Source: Hyaloscypha bicolor E
Taxonomy: Eukaryota; Ascomycota; Leotiomycetes; Helotiales; Hyaloscyphaceae
Assembly: GCF_002865645.1 (NCBI RefSeq)
Contig: NW_020194512.1
Location: forward strand, 3,389,183-3,453,182
Direction of reading: 5' to 3'
Length of the DNA stretch: 64,000 nucleotides
Below the pieces are notes generated by a model. That model did not search any database, was not told the origin of the DNA, and worked only from the letters and a program-made list of their open reading frames with translations. This document shows positions 24,576 through 39,070 of this stretch, in pieces. The position numbers were made by a program, and so were the translations under genes. Each line of letters starts with the position of its first letter. Position 1 is the stretch's first letter.

Positions 24576-26645
24576 AACTATAGTATTTCCTATTATCTCT
24601 ACTATAACTTCTAGTATATTTTTTTTAAAGATTCGAATTATATCTATTAGGCTATTAATACTATTATATCTATTATAATTATCTAGATTATATAAATAAA
24701 CTATAAATATTCTTTCAAATTATAATAGTAGCTATATTAAGTTATTTTTATAAGTTCTCTTAAGTTATAATAGTAATAGATAGTTTTTTTAAACTTTTTA
24801 TTAGCTAGTTAATATTATTTCCTTTAGATTTACTACTTTTAGTAAGTTTTATATAATTAGCTATAGGCTAGATTCTTTTCTTACTTATATCTATAGTAGC
24901 TTTAGAAAGTATAATAAAGAAACTAATAAAAAATAATTATCTTTTAGCTTAGAAACTATATTATAGACTATTATATTTAAGTATTTTTATTTAAGTCTAA
25001 ATATATCTGGATTATTAGTAATATTAAAATAGTATTTCATCTTTTTATACTAATAGAATATTATTATCTTTTTATATATCTTATTATATTTATAAATAGA
25101 AATATTTATAGATTTAAAGTTTATATTTTTAAAAATATAATCTTTTATTAGAATAAATAATTCCTTTATAAATTCTCGGTATTAAATAATTTAATTAATT
25201 TCTTTCTTCTTTAGTAACTTTTTTTAATACTTTATTAAATATATTAATATAAGACTTAAATAAGATTTCTTTATTCTGGGCTTATATAATAATCTAATTA
25301 AGAAAGTTATAGCTAATTTTAAATATTTCCTAGTTATATTTTCGGAATTTCTTTAGTAAGGCCTTAAAAAACTTAGTTTTTTAGTAATCTTCTAAGTTAT
25401 TAATATAATATTCTAGTATAGCCTTAATCTAATTCTTATAAATAGAAAAGATATAATAGATAATTCTCTTTCTCTTAGTATTATTAGAAATATAATAGTT
25501 TTTATATATATCTATATATTACTTTAAGAATATAAAGATATTACTTTCCTGAAATTATAATATTTCAAGAGCTTTTATAAATAGTAGATTTAAATCCGGT
25601 ACTAATATATATTTATTTTTAGCTATATTAATTTAATAATTTCTTTTATAGTTAATTATAAAGTTTCTATATCTAAAACTTCTATTAATAAAATTTCTAA
25701 AAGGCTAACTTCTTATTTAAATATATTTTTTGGTTTAGAAACCGGAATTAAAAAGAAACTAGTTAATAATAATAAATATAGTCGAGATTTGAGTTTTAGT
25801 ATTAGTAATAATAAAGTAATAGTTTTTCTAATCTTATTTCTATTATTTATACTTTCTTTTCTATTCTATTAGCTTAATACCTATAGTATTTTTTCTTATT
25901 TTTACTAAACTAGATATATTTAATAATATTATTAAAGGTAATAATAAAAATAATAAAAATAATTTTACTAATTTTTCTGACTTTTCTAAATTCTCTTTTC
26001 TAACTTTATTTAGTTTCTTTTTCTTTCTCTAGAAGCTTCTCTAGATTATTTATATAATTTCTTATTTCTAATTTCTTTTTAATTCTTATTTCCGATTTTA
26101 ATTTACTATTTTATTTAAAATTAAGAATATTTCCTTTTTAGATATTTTTTCCGGATTTAGAAATAAGCTTTTCTATTAAAACTAATACTGCCTCTATTCT
26201 AGTTTTTATTATAACTAAAAATAATATATAAATTAATAATATAATTTTATTTCTAAATACTAAAATCTGTTTCTAACTAAGATCTAACTTATATTGTTTT
26301 AGTATAATATTTCCTATTTCATTTCCTTTATTTCTTTTCCTTTTATAATTAGCCTCTATTTCTACTATTTCTATATACTATATTAGTAATTATATCTTAT
26401 AACTAATCCGTATTTAAGTTACTAGATATATTAGAAATTAATATAAGATACTAAGATTAATATTTATATATCTTTAATATTTTGGCCTTAGGCTTAAAGT
26501 ATTATAATAGCCTTTTTCTTTTCTAACTTATTAAGCTAATAATTCTTCTTATAAATATTTCTTAGAACTTTATAAAAATATTATCTTAATTATAAAGTTT
26601 CGATTTTTCCTATATTACTTATTATAAAATATATAAAAGAGAAAC

Positions 26646-26964
26646 TATAATAAAACAAAAACCTATATAAAGTATACTAGAATATAAAAGGTAACTTAAT
26701 AGTAAAATAATAAAATAAAAGTATAAATAATAAAATATAAATAATAAAATATAAATAATAAAATATAAATAATATATAATATATAAAAGCTTAATTAATT
26801 AAATATTTAAAAGAGATTATTCTCTAGAACTATAAAAAAACTGGCTTTCTTATATAATTTCCATAAATTATATATAAAAGACTATAGCCTTTATTATATA
26901 ACTAAAGTTTTAAAACTACTAAAATAATATGTTTTTTTTGGAAAGTATAGCTTGTTATACTATA
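26646..26964 (-). repeat. Copy A 5' LTR
   Basis: About 319 bp. Direct repeat of 13,579-13,867, longer because a 13-bp AT-rich unit (AAATATAAATAAT) is repeated about four times near 26,720-26,765. The palindromic hairpin lies at 26,866-26,904. Confidence 0.7.
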
Positions 26965-27662
26965 ATATATATATAAATATAAGTTAGCTAAATTTTATAT
27001 AAATTCTAAATTTTTATTTTTTAATAAATTAGTTAATTCTAATCCTGAATAGCTTATTTTAGTTTATATAAGCCTTATAATACCTTAAATATAAATTTGT
27101 TTTTAATATTTATATTTTAAAAAGGCTTTAAATAAATCTTTTTTTTTAGATATAATTTTATAAATATATTCTTAATATTAAACTAATAATATTTCAGGTT
27201 CTTTTAATAATTATTATTAGAAAAAGTCGAAATATATTTATTTTTATTATTAAAATAAATTTTTAATTATAATTATTATTTTTAATTTATATAAATTTTT
27301 ATATAATTAGTTTTATTTTATATTATTTAATTCTTTTATTAAAAGTAAATTTAGTATTAAAACTCTATTTATAATTAATTAAATTAGCTCTTTCTAGATA
27401 TAGAACTTCTTTCTAAAAGTTATTTTTTAATAATTAAATTATCTTATTTAAAGTTATTTATTTCTAGAACTTTCTATATATAAGATTATTTATTACTTTT
27501 TAATAAGATATTAGAATTAGAATTCTGGCCTTTATTTTTATTAAAAATATATAATTAAGGATGTTTTTTATTATTAGCTAATTATTTAATAATATCTAGT
27601 TTTTATTCTAAAAATAAGTAATTATAATTCGAATAATTTTTATTAATATAAAAAGAAAACTT
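26965..27662. other. AT-rich remnant between Gypsy copies
   Basis: Heavily RIP-mutated sequence between the 5' LTR of copy A and the LTR of copy D. No domain or repeat partner was recognised. Confidence 0.35.
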
Positions 27663-29205
27663 ATATAAAATAAAAACTTATATAAAGTATACTAAAATAT
27701 AAAATATAATTTAATAATTTAATAATTTAATTTAATAGTAAAATAATATAATTTAATAATAAAATAATAATATAAATAGTATATAATATATAAAAGCTTA
27801 ATTAATTAAATATAAAAAAGAAATTATTATCTAGAATTATAGAAAAGCTAGCTTTTTTATATAATTTTTATAAGTTATATATAAAAGGCTCTGGCTTTTA
27901 TTATATAACTGAAATATTAAAACTATTAAAATAAAGTAATTTTAATAAAATATAACTTATTATATTATATTGAATTTCTTATTTATTTATATTTGTTTTT
28001 TAAATACTAAAAATCTAATTAAAAATTTCTATTTAGAATTCGAAATAATAAAATAATTAGAATTTTCTTTTATTAATATTTCTAATCTTTTTTTAATATA
28101 CCGAAAATATAATTTATTATTCTTAAATAGTTTTATTTTATATTCTTGAATTTATTTAATTATATTTTTATATTAAATATAATATAATTCTTTTTACTAT
28201 TTAGTATTTGCTTTTAATTATTAATTAATCTTAGTTTTTATAACTAGATATTAAAATAGTTTATTATAATAAATTATATTATAAATTATATTAATATATT
28301 TCAAATAAATAGCTTTTTCGAATTTTATATTACTTTAGTATTCTTAAATTAGCCTTTAATAAAAGAAAAAAGCTTTTAGTAAAAAGCTTTAATAATTTTA
28401 TAAAAGATTTTATTCTTATATATTTTATTCTAAATAATAACTAGCCTTATTAGAATTATAATAAATAGCTTTTTAAATAATAGATTATTATTAAACTATT
28501 TTTTTATTATTATTTTATTCGAGAATTATTATTTAATTATAATTCTAGACTTATAATTTATTTAGCTAAAAATATTTATTTACTTAATTAAGTATTTTAT
28601 ATTTAAATATTTTCTTTCTGCTTTTTTTATTAGATATTTATTTAATTTCTTTATATCTTTTAAATTAAAATTATTATAAATAAAGAAAGAATTAATATTT
28701 TTAAAAACTCTTTTATTAAAAGAAATTGCTTTTTTATAATTTATAAAAAAATATAACTAATATTTCGATATTCTTATTAAAAAAGAATTTACTATTTAAA
28801 GCTTTAATAATAGCTAGGTTATTAATATTACCTTTATACTAATAGTAATTAATATATCTAGAAATATAATATTAGGCTAACTAAAGATAAATAACTAGAT
28901 AAATAGAATACTTAGCTAATATTTTATAAAATCCAAGCTATATTAAAGAATCTGTTATTAAGAGTTAAAAGGCTAAAATAAAATAGCTATTATTTAGATT
29001 TTTATATTTTAATACTTTATTTTTTAAAAAACAAAATTATAATATTACTATTTTTTTATTAAAAGTTCTCGAATATTAAGCTTTTTAATTTATTTTAAAT
29101 AATTCTTTTTATAAATATAACTATTTATATTTAGATTAAAAATATTAGATTTAGAAATAAGAGCTATAATATTAAATTAGAGCTATAAATTCGAGTAGAA
29201 TTAAT
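27663..29205 (-). mobile_element. Gypsy-like element, copy D (3' LTR and part of accessory ORF)
   Basis: A third LTR of the copy A family lies at 27,663-27,968. It is followed by sequence matching 13,868-15,120, the end of the accessory ORF. This copy is more degraded than A or B. It ends at about 29,205, where the Copia-like LTR starts, so Copia probably inserted into it. Confidence 0.6.
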
Positions 29206-31743
29206 ATTAGTTTACTAGTAATATATAGTATTATTATATAGATATAGAAATACTAGTTATATTAGTTTAGTAAAGTTATTATTTTTTAGAAATAAGAATT
29301 ATAATATTATAATATTAATATATAATTCCTAAATCTGCTAAGCCTAAAGAAGTCTAGTCTACTAGTCGAGTTATTAATAGAATATAAGATTATATAATTA
29401 TATTCTATATTCTATATTCTATTACCTATATTTTATTATCTATATCCCGTATCCCGTATCTTATAACTATATATATAACTTCTAAAGAAATAGCTATACT
29501 AATACTAGAAACTTTCTAAAAAACGCGAAAAATAGTATCTTTCTCTAATTATATACAAATTCCCTAATTCGGTCTAGTACCAGATTTCCTAAATACTTTA
29601 TATATTTATATTACTTCTGAGGTTTTAGTTATATATTAAAGGCTATAGTCTTTTATATATAACTTTTCTTCTTATAATATCCTTCTATCTTATATATCTA
29701 TTTCCTATTTTATTTATACTTAATTTATTTCTTTATATCTAATTATATAATATTTGTATTAATTAGATACTTGAGGGTATTTATTAGCTTTAATTTTATT
29801 ATAGAATTAGCAGGATTTAATTCTCTTTTAATTTATTTGACTTCTATAATTTCTTATTATTTATATATCTAGTAAAGATATATTATATTAATTATTAGAT
29901 ACTTTTCTCGAGTAGTTCCTAATTTAATTAGGCATTTATATAATAACTTCGAATTCGTATAAATTACTAGTAATAGTTCTATTTCTAATATTCTATTAAT
30001 TATAGATTTAACTAAAGCACTTATATTAAAGCTATAACCTATATTATAGAGTTTTAAAGCTAGAATACTTCTGGTAATTCTCTTATACTTAATAGAGAAC
30101 TAGTAAATAATATTAGTATATCTAGTTCTATTTATTAGAACTAGAATATATCCGATTTAGGAGAAGAGATCTCTATTATTTGCGAATAAAGTATTTATAA
30201 AAATAATTAAATATAAGAACTCTTTTACTAGCTTTATAAATCTTAGTTCTCTAGTAGTATTCTTAGTTTATTATTAAATGCACTTATTAAGTGCTTTTAT
30301 ATTAGTTTCCGAAGGTTTAATAGTTTAAGTAGTAATTAATAGATTATATAAAGCTTCTAGCTAATAGACTAATATAATATATATTTCTCTAGTATATTAG
30401 ATAATATATTAGTTTTTAATAGAGAAATCTTAATAAATAGTACTTCTATTATTTATAGTAGTAATATTCTTTATAGAAATAGTTTAAAGGTTTTTATACT
30501 AGTATTTCTATATAAAAGTAATTCTAGTAGTATCTATATAAATAATACTTTTATTAAACTTGAAATTATAATTAATAGTAAGGCATTTATATTCCTTAGC
30601 TAAGAACTTAGCCTTTTAGAGCTTTAGTTATTCTGTTTTCACAAAATTATTAGTTTTAATAAATAGGATATTATTAGTTTAAAGGCTAATAATTCCGAAG
30701 AATTACTTACTATAGAAAAAGTAAGAATTATAAGTTAACTATTTTATAAAAAGCTTATTAATATAATAGAAATAGTAAGTCTTAAACTAGTAGTTTCTAG
30801 CTTCTAGTATACTATATAATAGTTTTATAACTTTTAGAACTAAATTATTATTTAGATTTAGCTCTCTAGTAAGCTTATAAAGTGAGTTAATATAAAAATT
30901 ATAGTTAAGTAAAGTTATTAATTAGATATAAGCTTATAAGATATTATATAAATATAGTTCTATAATATTTATTATTATAGTAATAATACTAAGGATAATT
31001 CCCTAGCTAATATATTAAATAATAGGTAATTATATTAATATTATATATTTCTTACTATTATTATAAGCCTAAATAACTAAACTCGACTTTTTAAACTCTT
31101 TCTCTATATTCTTATTCTTAATCTTATTAATAAACCGGAAATTAAAGATATATATTTCTTTTAGTATCTGAGATCTAGAAATAACTTTAAATATATTCTT
31201 TTCTAGAAAGCTAGTAACTTTCACTTAATAAGAATTCTTATATAGGTTATTATTTTATAGAAATACTATAATATCAGGGTTTTTATAAAAGTATTCTTTA
31301 TTATACTTTAATAAAATAGTAGAAATAGTAAAAGAAATTATATTTGTATTATTTTTGGCTCTATTATAAAGTTCGGAAATAGATTTAAGTTCGGGGCTAT
31401 TAGTAATAACCTTAATATTTCCTATATAAAAGGGCTTTATAGAGATTAAACGAAATATAATATTATTATATAATAAAGCTAGTATATAGTTCTCTCTATT
31501 AATAGCTACTAGCTTATATAGCCTATTCTAATTACTAGATTAACTAGTATTTCTTTTATATTATATAAGAATATCCGAATTTAAGAAAAGTTCATAAATA
31601 TTAGTAATACTAGAACTAGTTCGGATATTTAGGGTATTTATAATCTGGTATCTAACTTAAAGCTTCTGAATTTTTACTATTACTTTCTTAAGTATTACTA
31701 ATTATTATAATATAATTAGTAATAGAGTATTATATTCGGTTAT
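29206..31743 (-). mobile_element. Copia-like retrotransposon, 3' part (LTR, RNase H, RT)
   Basis: Reverse complement of about 58,600-61,105. The LTR occupies about 29,206-29,660. The RNase H end and the RT region then run up to 31,743, where the LTR of Gypsy copy B begins. The 31,650-31,743 end corresponds to the region just downstream of the integrase domain. RIP-mutated and inactive. Confidence 0.65.
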
Positions 31744-32003
31744 TATAATATAGCAGGCTATACTTATTAAAAATTATATTATTTTAGTAGTTTTAAGATT
31801 TAGATTATATAGTAAAGGCTATAGCCTTTTATATATAACTTGCAGAAATTATATAAGAAAGCTAGTTTTTCTATAGATTTAGAGAATAATTCTTTATAAG
31901 TATTTAATTAATTAAGCTTTTATATATTATATATTATTTATACTTTACTATTTATATTTTTGATTTATTATTTTACTATTAAATTATATTTTATACTCTA
32001 GTA
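31744..32003 (+). repeat. Copy B 5' LTR
   Basis: Reverse complement of the copy A LTRs and a direct match to 57,490-57,778. It starts TATAATATAGCAGGCTAT and carries the palindrome at about 31,801-31,842. A deletion of about 31 bp near its 3' end is inferred by comparison. Confidence 0.65.
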
Positions 32004-32299
32004 TATTTTATATATTTTATAATAAGTAATATAGGAAGAATAGAAACTTTATAATTAAAATAATACTTTTATAAAGTTCTGAGAGATATTTATAAAGCAA
32101 ATTATTAGCTTAGTAAGTTAGGAAAGAAAAGAGCTATTATAATACTTTAAGCCTAAGGCTAAAATATTAAGAATATATAAATATTAATTTTAGTATTCTA
32201 TATTAATTTCTAATATATCTAGTAACTTAAATATAGGTTAATTATAAGATATAATTACTAGTATAATATATAAAAATAATAAAAATAAAAGCTAATTAT

Positions 32300-34350
32300 A
32301 AAAGAAAAAGAAATAAAGAAAATAAAATAAGAATAATTATATTAAAATAATATAAGTTAGACTTTAGTTAGAAATAGATTTTAGTATTCGGAAATAAAGT
32401 TATATTATTAATTTATATATTATTTTTAGTTATAGTAAAAACGGAAATAGAGATAATATTAATTTTAGTAAAAAAGCTTATTTTTAAGTCCAGAAAAAAT
32501 ATTTAAAAAAGGAAATATTCTTAAATTCAAATAAAATAGTAAACTAAAATTAGAAATAAAAATTAAAAAGAAATCAGAAATAAGAAATTATATAAATAAA
32601 CTAGAGAAGTTTCTAGAGAAAGGAAAAAATACTAAATAAAGAAAAGAAAAAGAATTTAGAAAAATTAGAAAAATTAGCGAAATTATATTTATTATATTTA
32701 TTATTATCTTTAATAATATTATTAAATATATCTAGTTTAGTGAAATTAAGAGAAAATATAATAGATATTAAACTAAAGAAATAGAAAAGAGAGTATAAAT
32801 AATAGAAATAAGACTAGAAAAGCTATTATTTTATTATTACTAATACTAAAACTTAAATTCCGACTATATTTATTATTATTAACTAGTTTCTTTCTAATTC
32901 TGATTTCTAAATTAAAAGATATACTTAAATAGGAAATTAGCTTTTTAGTAATATTATTAATAGAAGTTTTAGATATAGAAATTCTATAATTAGTTATAGA
33001 AGAAATTATTAAATTAATATAGCTAAGAATAAATATATACTAATACTAGATTTAAATCTACTACTTATAGAAGCTCCTAAAATACTATAGTTTCAGAGAA
33101 ATAATATCTTTATATTCTTGAAATAATATATAAATATATATAAGAACTATTATATTTCTAATAATACTAAAAGAAAGAGAATTATTTATTATATCTTACT
33201 TATTTATAAGAATTAGATTAAGGCTATATTAGAATATTATACTAATAATCCGGGAAATTACTAGAAAATTAAGTTTTTTAAAGCTTTACTAAAGAAATTC
33301 CCAGAATATAACTGGGAAAAACTTAAAATTAGCTATAACTTTCTTAATTAGATTATTATATAAGCTTAGAATAAAGAGATCTTTTCTAAGTCTTATATTA
33401 ATATATTTAATAAAGTATTAAAGAAGTTATTAAAGAGAAAAGAAATAGATAAAATTATTTAGTATTAAGAATTTATAAGAGAATTATTTATTCTAATAAA
33501 AGATTATATTTTTAAGAATATAAACTTCGAATCTATAAATATTTCTACTTATAAATATAGTAAAATATATAAAAAATAATAATATTTTATTAGTATAAAA
33601 AAAAGAAATACTATTTTAATATTACTAATAATTTAGATATATTTAGATTTAGATAAGAATACTTAAATATAATAGTCTATAATATAATTCCTAAACTAGA
33701 AAATAACTATTTTTTACTAGTTTCTTCTATTATATTTCCTAAAGCTATTATAAATATAAGTAAAAAGAAAATCTAGCCTATAGCTAATTATATAAAACCT
33801 ACTAAAAATAATAAACCTAAAGGAAATAATATTAACTAGTTAGTAAGAAATCTAAAAGAACTATTTATTATTACTATAATTTAAAAGAACCTATAAAGAT
33901 AACTTAATATAGCTATTATTATAATTCGAGAAAATATCTATAGCCTATTTATATAATCTAGTTAACTATAGTAAATATAGCTAGTATAATAATATTAATA
34001 GCTTAGTAAATATAATTCGGGTTTTTAGAGAAAATATACTAGAATTTATAATAGTTATAATAGTTAAGCTAAATTAAATAAAGAGTTTAAATAACTATAT
34101 TCTAGAGAAAGTTAGTTTTAAGTATAATTAGAAAATATTACTTAAATTAATATAGCCTATAATATAGATCTAGAACTAAAAAAATAAATTTACTATAAGT
34201 ATTATAATAGAAATAAGAATAATAATATTAATTTAGAATATATTTATATTTCTTAGTTTTATTATTTACTAATAAAGAACTTATAAATTATAGATATATT
34301 TACTAATTTAATAAAAGATAATATAAAGGGCTATTTAAGCTTAGATAAAA
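32300..34350 (+). pseudogene. Gag-like region of copy B
   Basis: Lys/Glu-rich coding-like sequence between the 5' LTR and protease. A segment near 33,850-33,950 reads like a degraded CCHC knuckle (FYCYNLKEPIK..., YNSRKYL). Placement by position and weak motif only. Confidence 0.35.
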
Positions 34351-35334
34351 AAGTATTTCCTTTTTTCTTACTAGTAAATACTAGTAGTTTAACTAAATTA
34401 TTTCTTAAGTTAGAAAAGAAAAATTTAACTATAACTTAAATACTTAACCTAAAAATATTTAGAAATTAATAGAAGATATCTAGTTTACTAGGTAAAAGAA
34501 AGAAAAGGAAACTAGCTAACCGGAATCTATATATAGAAATAAATAAGTTATATCTAGGGAATCTAAATAGCTACTTTACTTTAAAGGAAATTATATTAGA
34601 ATTACTAATACTTTAGGTTCTGAAATTAATAAATAATATTAAGATTTGGCTCTAAATAGTATTTCTATTAATACTATAATAGATTCTTTATTAAAGAAAA
34701 AGAAAAAAGAAATAGAAATAACTAAAGAAGTTTTCTAAAAATAAGCTAGAATAAAAGAAAAACTACTTTATATAAGAGGCCAGAAAAATACTATTTCGAA
34801 AAGTAATAGATAAGGAAATGGCTTAACTAAAAATATAAATATTAATAGTTCTATAGATAAATAAGATAAATTAGAAACCAAATATATACTTAATTATAAT
34901 AAGTATAGAACTTCTAAAATTAATAATATTCTAATAAGATTACTAAAAAAAGTAACTATTTTACTTCTAAAAACTTAGAAAGAAATAAGAATACTTATTA
35001 ATATCTTAAAAATACCAGATTTAGCTACTATATTTTAGAACTAATAAATTAAGAATAATACTTTTTATTTTATTATTTTATAAATAGGAAATACTATTAT
35101 ATTAAGTATAATTAAATATACTAGAAGATTTATAAAACTAGTAGCTATAGCTTATATAATAAATAAAATATTTAAGGAACTAGAAATACTAGCTCAGATA
35201 TTTAATACTAATAGAATTATTTAATTTAAAGGCAATAGTATTAATATTCGGATATTACTAGCTTATAAATATATTATATAATCTCTATATCTCTAATTTA
35301 TATTTTAAGAACCTTAAGGAAATATCGAATATAA

Positions 35335-35610
35335 AGAAATAATTAATACTAGAGCTAAAGTTAATATTTTTCCCGAAAAGATCTCTAGAAATATTAATAA
35401 AATAGTATATAATACTATAGATTATTAAATATCTATTATTACTAGAACTAAATTTAAATTTGCTAGAATAGTAAAGCTTAGAGCTAAAGTTATAAATAAA
35501 GTAAAATATAAAAAAATATTTTTCTTAGTAAATAAAACTTTAAAGATTTTACTTAGTTAACTATTCTTAATAGAAATAAAGATAAATATTATATATAAAA
35601 GTAATAGTTT
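35335..35610 (+). pseudogene. Retroviral-type aspartic protease remnant, copy B
   Basis: Reads INTRAKVNIFPEKISRNINK and later IFFLVNKTLKILLS, the layout of Gypsy proteases with a DTGAEVN active site. D-to-N and G-to-R changes at the active site are single G-to-A steps. Inactive. Confidence 0.5.
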
Positions 35611-36829
35611 ATAAAATAGAAAAATTACTAATCCTAAAAATAACTAGAATATTTATATTATTATAATTATTTTATCTTTAAAGAATACCGGAAAGTAGAA
35701 AAAAGTAATAATTTAAAAGTATTAAGCTTCTAGAATTAAGAAATTAAGTAATATAGAACAGGAAACTAAAAAGAAAAAGAAAAAATAGAGCCTAGTATTA
35801 TAATTAGTAGTAATATTAGAGGAAATAGAAAAATACTAGAATTTCCTATAAATTCTTTTATTTTAGGTTTAAGAATTTAGGAAATTAATAATATTTTTAG
35901 AGAAACTAAAATAAAAAAGACTCTAATTAGAATATTATTAAGAATAGTTCCGGATTTAATAGAAAAAGAAGTAAAAAGAATATTAAATAAAGATATTTCT
36001 AAAGAAAAAGTAAAATAATATCTTCTAATAATAAAGAAATATATTTCTGAAACTAAAAAATATTAAATTCAAGACTAGAAAGAATTCTGAAATATATAAA
36101 AGCTTAAGAAAGATATATTAAAATACTAGATAAAAAGGCACTTTCTATATCTAATTAGAAAGAAGCTAAGTAAAAAGGTTATAAACTTTAAAGATTAGAT
36201 AAAAAGAATACTAGAGAAAATAGCTATAGCTTTTAAAAAAAAGATAATAATTATAGTCTATTTCTAGTTATAGACATATATAAAATAAAGAATAAGAAGA
36301 TTTAACTAATAGATACTAATAATAGAACTAGAGAAAGTACTAATAGATATCCGAACTAATTTAAGAGATCTAAAGCTAGAAAATATTTATAGAAATATAT
36401 TAGAAAATATAAGAACTACTTTTTATTAAAAATATTGGCTATTTTAAGAGATTTATAACTTACTTCGAAATGCCTTAAATAATTAGATATTACTAACTGG
36501 CTTTAGGAAAAGAAACTAGTTATATTTCGAGAATTAATAATTAATTAAGAAAATACTATTTTATTTAATTAGAAAGAAATAGGAAAAGTTTATAAAAATA
36601 TTAGCTCTTTTATTTTAATTAAGACTATTAAGTATAAAGCCTAGTAAGAAAAGAATTTCCTATATTCTAAAGCTCTAGTACTAGTAATAATAAAAATACT
36701 ATTAAAATATTTAGATTATAGAATTTTTAAGAAATATAATAGACTTTACTAAAATCTATAGTTTTTAGTTATAAAAAAAATTACTAGAACTTATAGACTA
36801 ATTAATACTACTATAAAGATAAATTTAGT

Positions 36830-37340
36830 AATTCTATAAAATACTAATTTATTTCTATTTACTAATAAGATCTTAAAGAAATTTACTAGATATATTTATA
36901 TCTTTCTAATTAATTTCTTTTCTAAATATAATTAACTTATACTAGATACTTATAATAGAGATTTAACTATATTTATAATACTTTTAGAGCTATTAAAAAT
37001 AACTATATTACTTTAAGAAGCTACTAATTCTATTATATAATTTATATAGGTTATTATAACTATTCTAGAGAATCTATTTCCCAAAATCGCTATATTATTT
37101 ATTAATAATATTAAAGTTAAGAAACTTTATATAGACTATAATAAGTAGCTTATTTTATCTAGAATTCGGTATTTTATATTTAAATACATTTAAAACCTAA
37201 ATATAATCTTAGATAAAGTTAAATAAGCTAGAGCTAATATTAGAGAAAAATTATAGTTCTATTATAATAGTATAATTATTATTAGCTTTATTTATAAAGT
37301 ATTTAGAAGAAGCCTTTTAAGTTCAGGAATTACTAAGATT
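36830..37340 (+). pseudogene. Gypsy-like reverse transcriptase remnant, copy B
   Basis: The segments ATNSII.FI.VIITILE, KIAILFINNIKVK and KVK.ARANIREKL.FY match the order ATNS, FLDDI and ERAGATI...KS.F of a fungal Gypsy-like RT family. The catalytic FLDDI reads FINNI (about 37,100-37,115), with both Asp codons changed by TpG-to-TpA. Stops lie at Gln and Trp positions. Confidence 0.65.
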
Positions 37341-38226
37341 TTAAGATAGAAATATTATAATAATATAACTAAAGATAAGGTATTTATTAGAATTATTATT
37401 TACTATTATATTTGAATTAAAGGCTTTATAATTATTACTAAATCTATTTACTAATTAATAAAAAAAGATATAATATATAACTAGAGTAATAAATAAATAC
37501 TAGTTATATAAATCCTTTAAGAAAAGCTTATTATTACTCTAATACTTTATAAGTTATATTATAATCTATTAGAAAGTTAGGAAATAATTATATTAGTAAT
37601 AAATACTAGCCTAGATAAATAGAGCAGAACTCTTAATTAATATAATAATAAAGAGAAAAAGAAAGTTATATAATATAAGTCTAGAAATTAAAATAATACT
37701 AAATAAAGATATAATATTACTAAAAAAAAAATTGAGAGCTAGTAAAGTATTTATAGAAAATATAAGTCTGGCTATATAAAGTTTACTTTATTCTTGAACT
37801 AGATACTAATACACTTGTTATATAGCTAAGTAAAGTAGCTATAGATTTTCCTAAAGCTCTAGTTACTTACTAACTAGTATAAATTTAATTATTTGATTTT
37901 AAAGTCAAGTATATTAAAGAAACTAAATATATTACTACTAATAGATTATTAAGACAATTATAGTAAGAAAGCAATACTAAAAATAATAAGAATATTAATA
38001 AATAGTTAATAATAGAGCTTAATACTATTAGAATAGTACTTATTAGACAGAAAGTTTAATTAAAGAAAATAGTTCTAATTTAGTTATATAATATTATTTT
38101 AAGAAATTAAACTTCTAAAACCTTTACTAGATATTTAAATAATAGTATTTAGTTACTAGAAATTAATAATTAAAGCCTTACTATATCTAGAAGCAAATTA
38201 GTAATATTAAAAAATATTAAAATCCG

Positions 38227-38268
38227 GAAGTTATATAGTAAAGACTATAGTCTTTTATATATAACTTT
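38227..38268. repeat. ~40-bp palindrome inside copy B
   Basis: AAGTTATATAGTAAAGACTA then TAGTCTTTTATATATAACTT: near-perfect inverted halves. It is at the same site as 20,161-20,203 of copy A, between the RT and integrase regions. Confidence 0.55.
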
Positions 38269-38489
38269 TAGTTAAATAGTAAATAATAATACTAACTTCT
38301 ATATTTTATTTAATAATTCGACTATTTTATTAGATTCTTTAGATAATAGCTATTTTAAATAATACCAGAATATTATATAATATCTTATAATATTTTCTAA
38401 ACTAGAAGAAATATCTAGAGCCGAGTTTCGAAAATTAAATAGAAAAGCTTTAAATTATAATATAAAAGATTAATTACTCTAGAGAGTTA

Positions 38490-39070
38490 TATTTAATATA
38501 TACTTATTTTAACTTATTATTAATAACTAAAAGTAAAAGGAAATTATTATTAAGGAACTTTATAATAAAATTAGATATATTAGAAAAAAGAGTACTTTTT
38601 ATTTAGTAACTAGCTACTATTACTAGAAAGATTACTATAACTATATATAGAAGTATATTAATACTTATAAAATCTATTAATATAAGAATAAAAGAAAATA
38701 AGAAAAAGCTATATCTATTTTCTATTATATTAGAATTAATATAATTAAACTACTAGACTATAAAAGATATAACTTATTAGTTATTACTAGAGATAACTTC
38801 TTAAAATAAGTTAAAGCTAGATCTTTAAAGAATCTAACTAGTAAGAAAATTACTAAGTTTATTTAAGAAGAAATTATTTATAAATATAGTTTATTTAGGT
38901 AACTTAAAATAAATAGCAGATCGGAATTTAAAGAAGTAGTAATTTAGGAACTTAATAAGCTAGAAATTAATAGAATTATTATTTTGGCCTATAATTTTAA
39001 AGGAAATAATATAATTAAAAGAAGATATTAACTAATTATTTAAGTATTTATTATATTTATAATATATAGA
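38490..39070 (+). pseudogene. Gypsy-like integrase remnant, copy B
   Basis: Reads KFIQEEIIYKYSLF (stops as Gln), then SEFKEVVI.ELNKLEI, then RIIILAYNFKGNN. This follows the integrase core pattern with D-G-x-x-EF and SAYxPxANG in active relatives. Catalytic residues are changed or lost. Inactive. Confidence 0.6.

Larger units (their letters stand above)
13579..26964 (-). mobile_element. Gypsy-like LTR retrotransposon, copy A (~13.4 kb)
   Basis: Bounded by direct LTRs at 13,579-13,867 and 26,646-26,964. Read on the minus strand it holds, in order: gag-like sequence with a SINE-like insert, protease (about 23,090-22,850), reverse transcriptase (about 21,640-21,000), integrase (about 19,760-19,280), and an accessory ORF (about 16,600-13,900). 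All are full of RIP stops. Copy B matches along its length in the opposite orientation, allowing for the elements inserted in B. The element is well above the 5-8 kb usual for fungal Gypsy elements because of the accessory region. Confidence 0.7.
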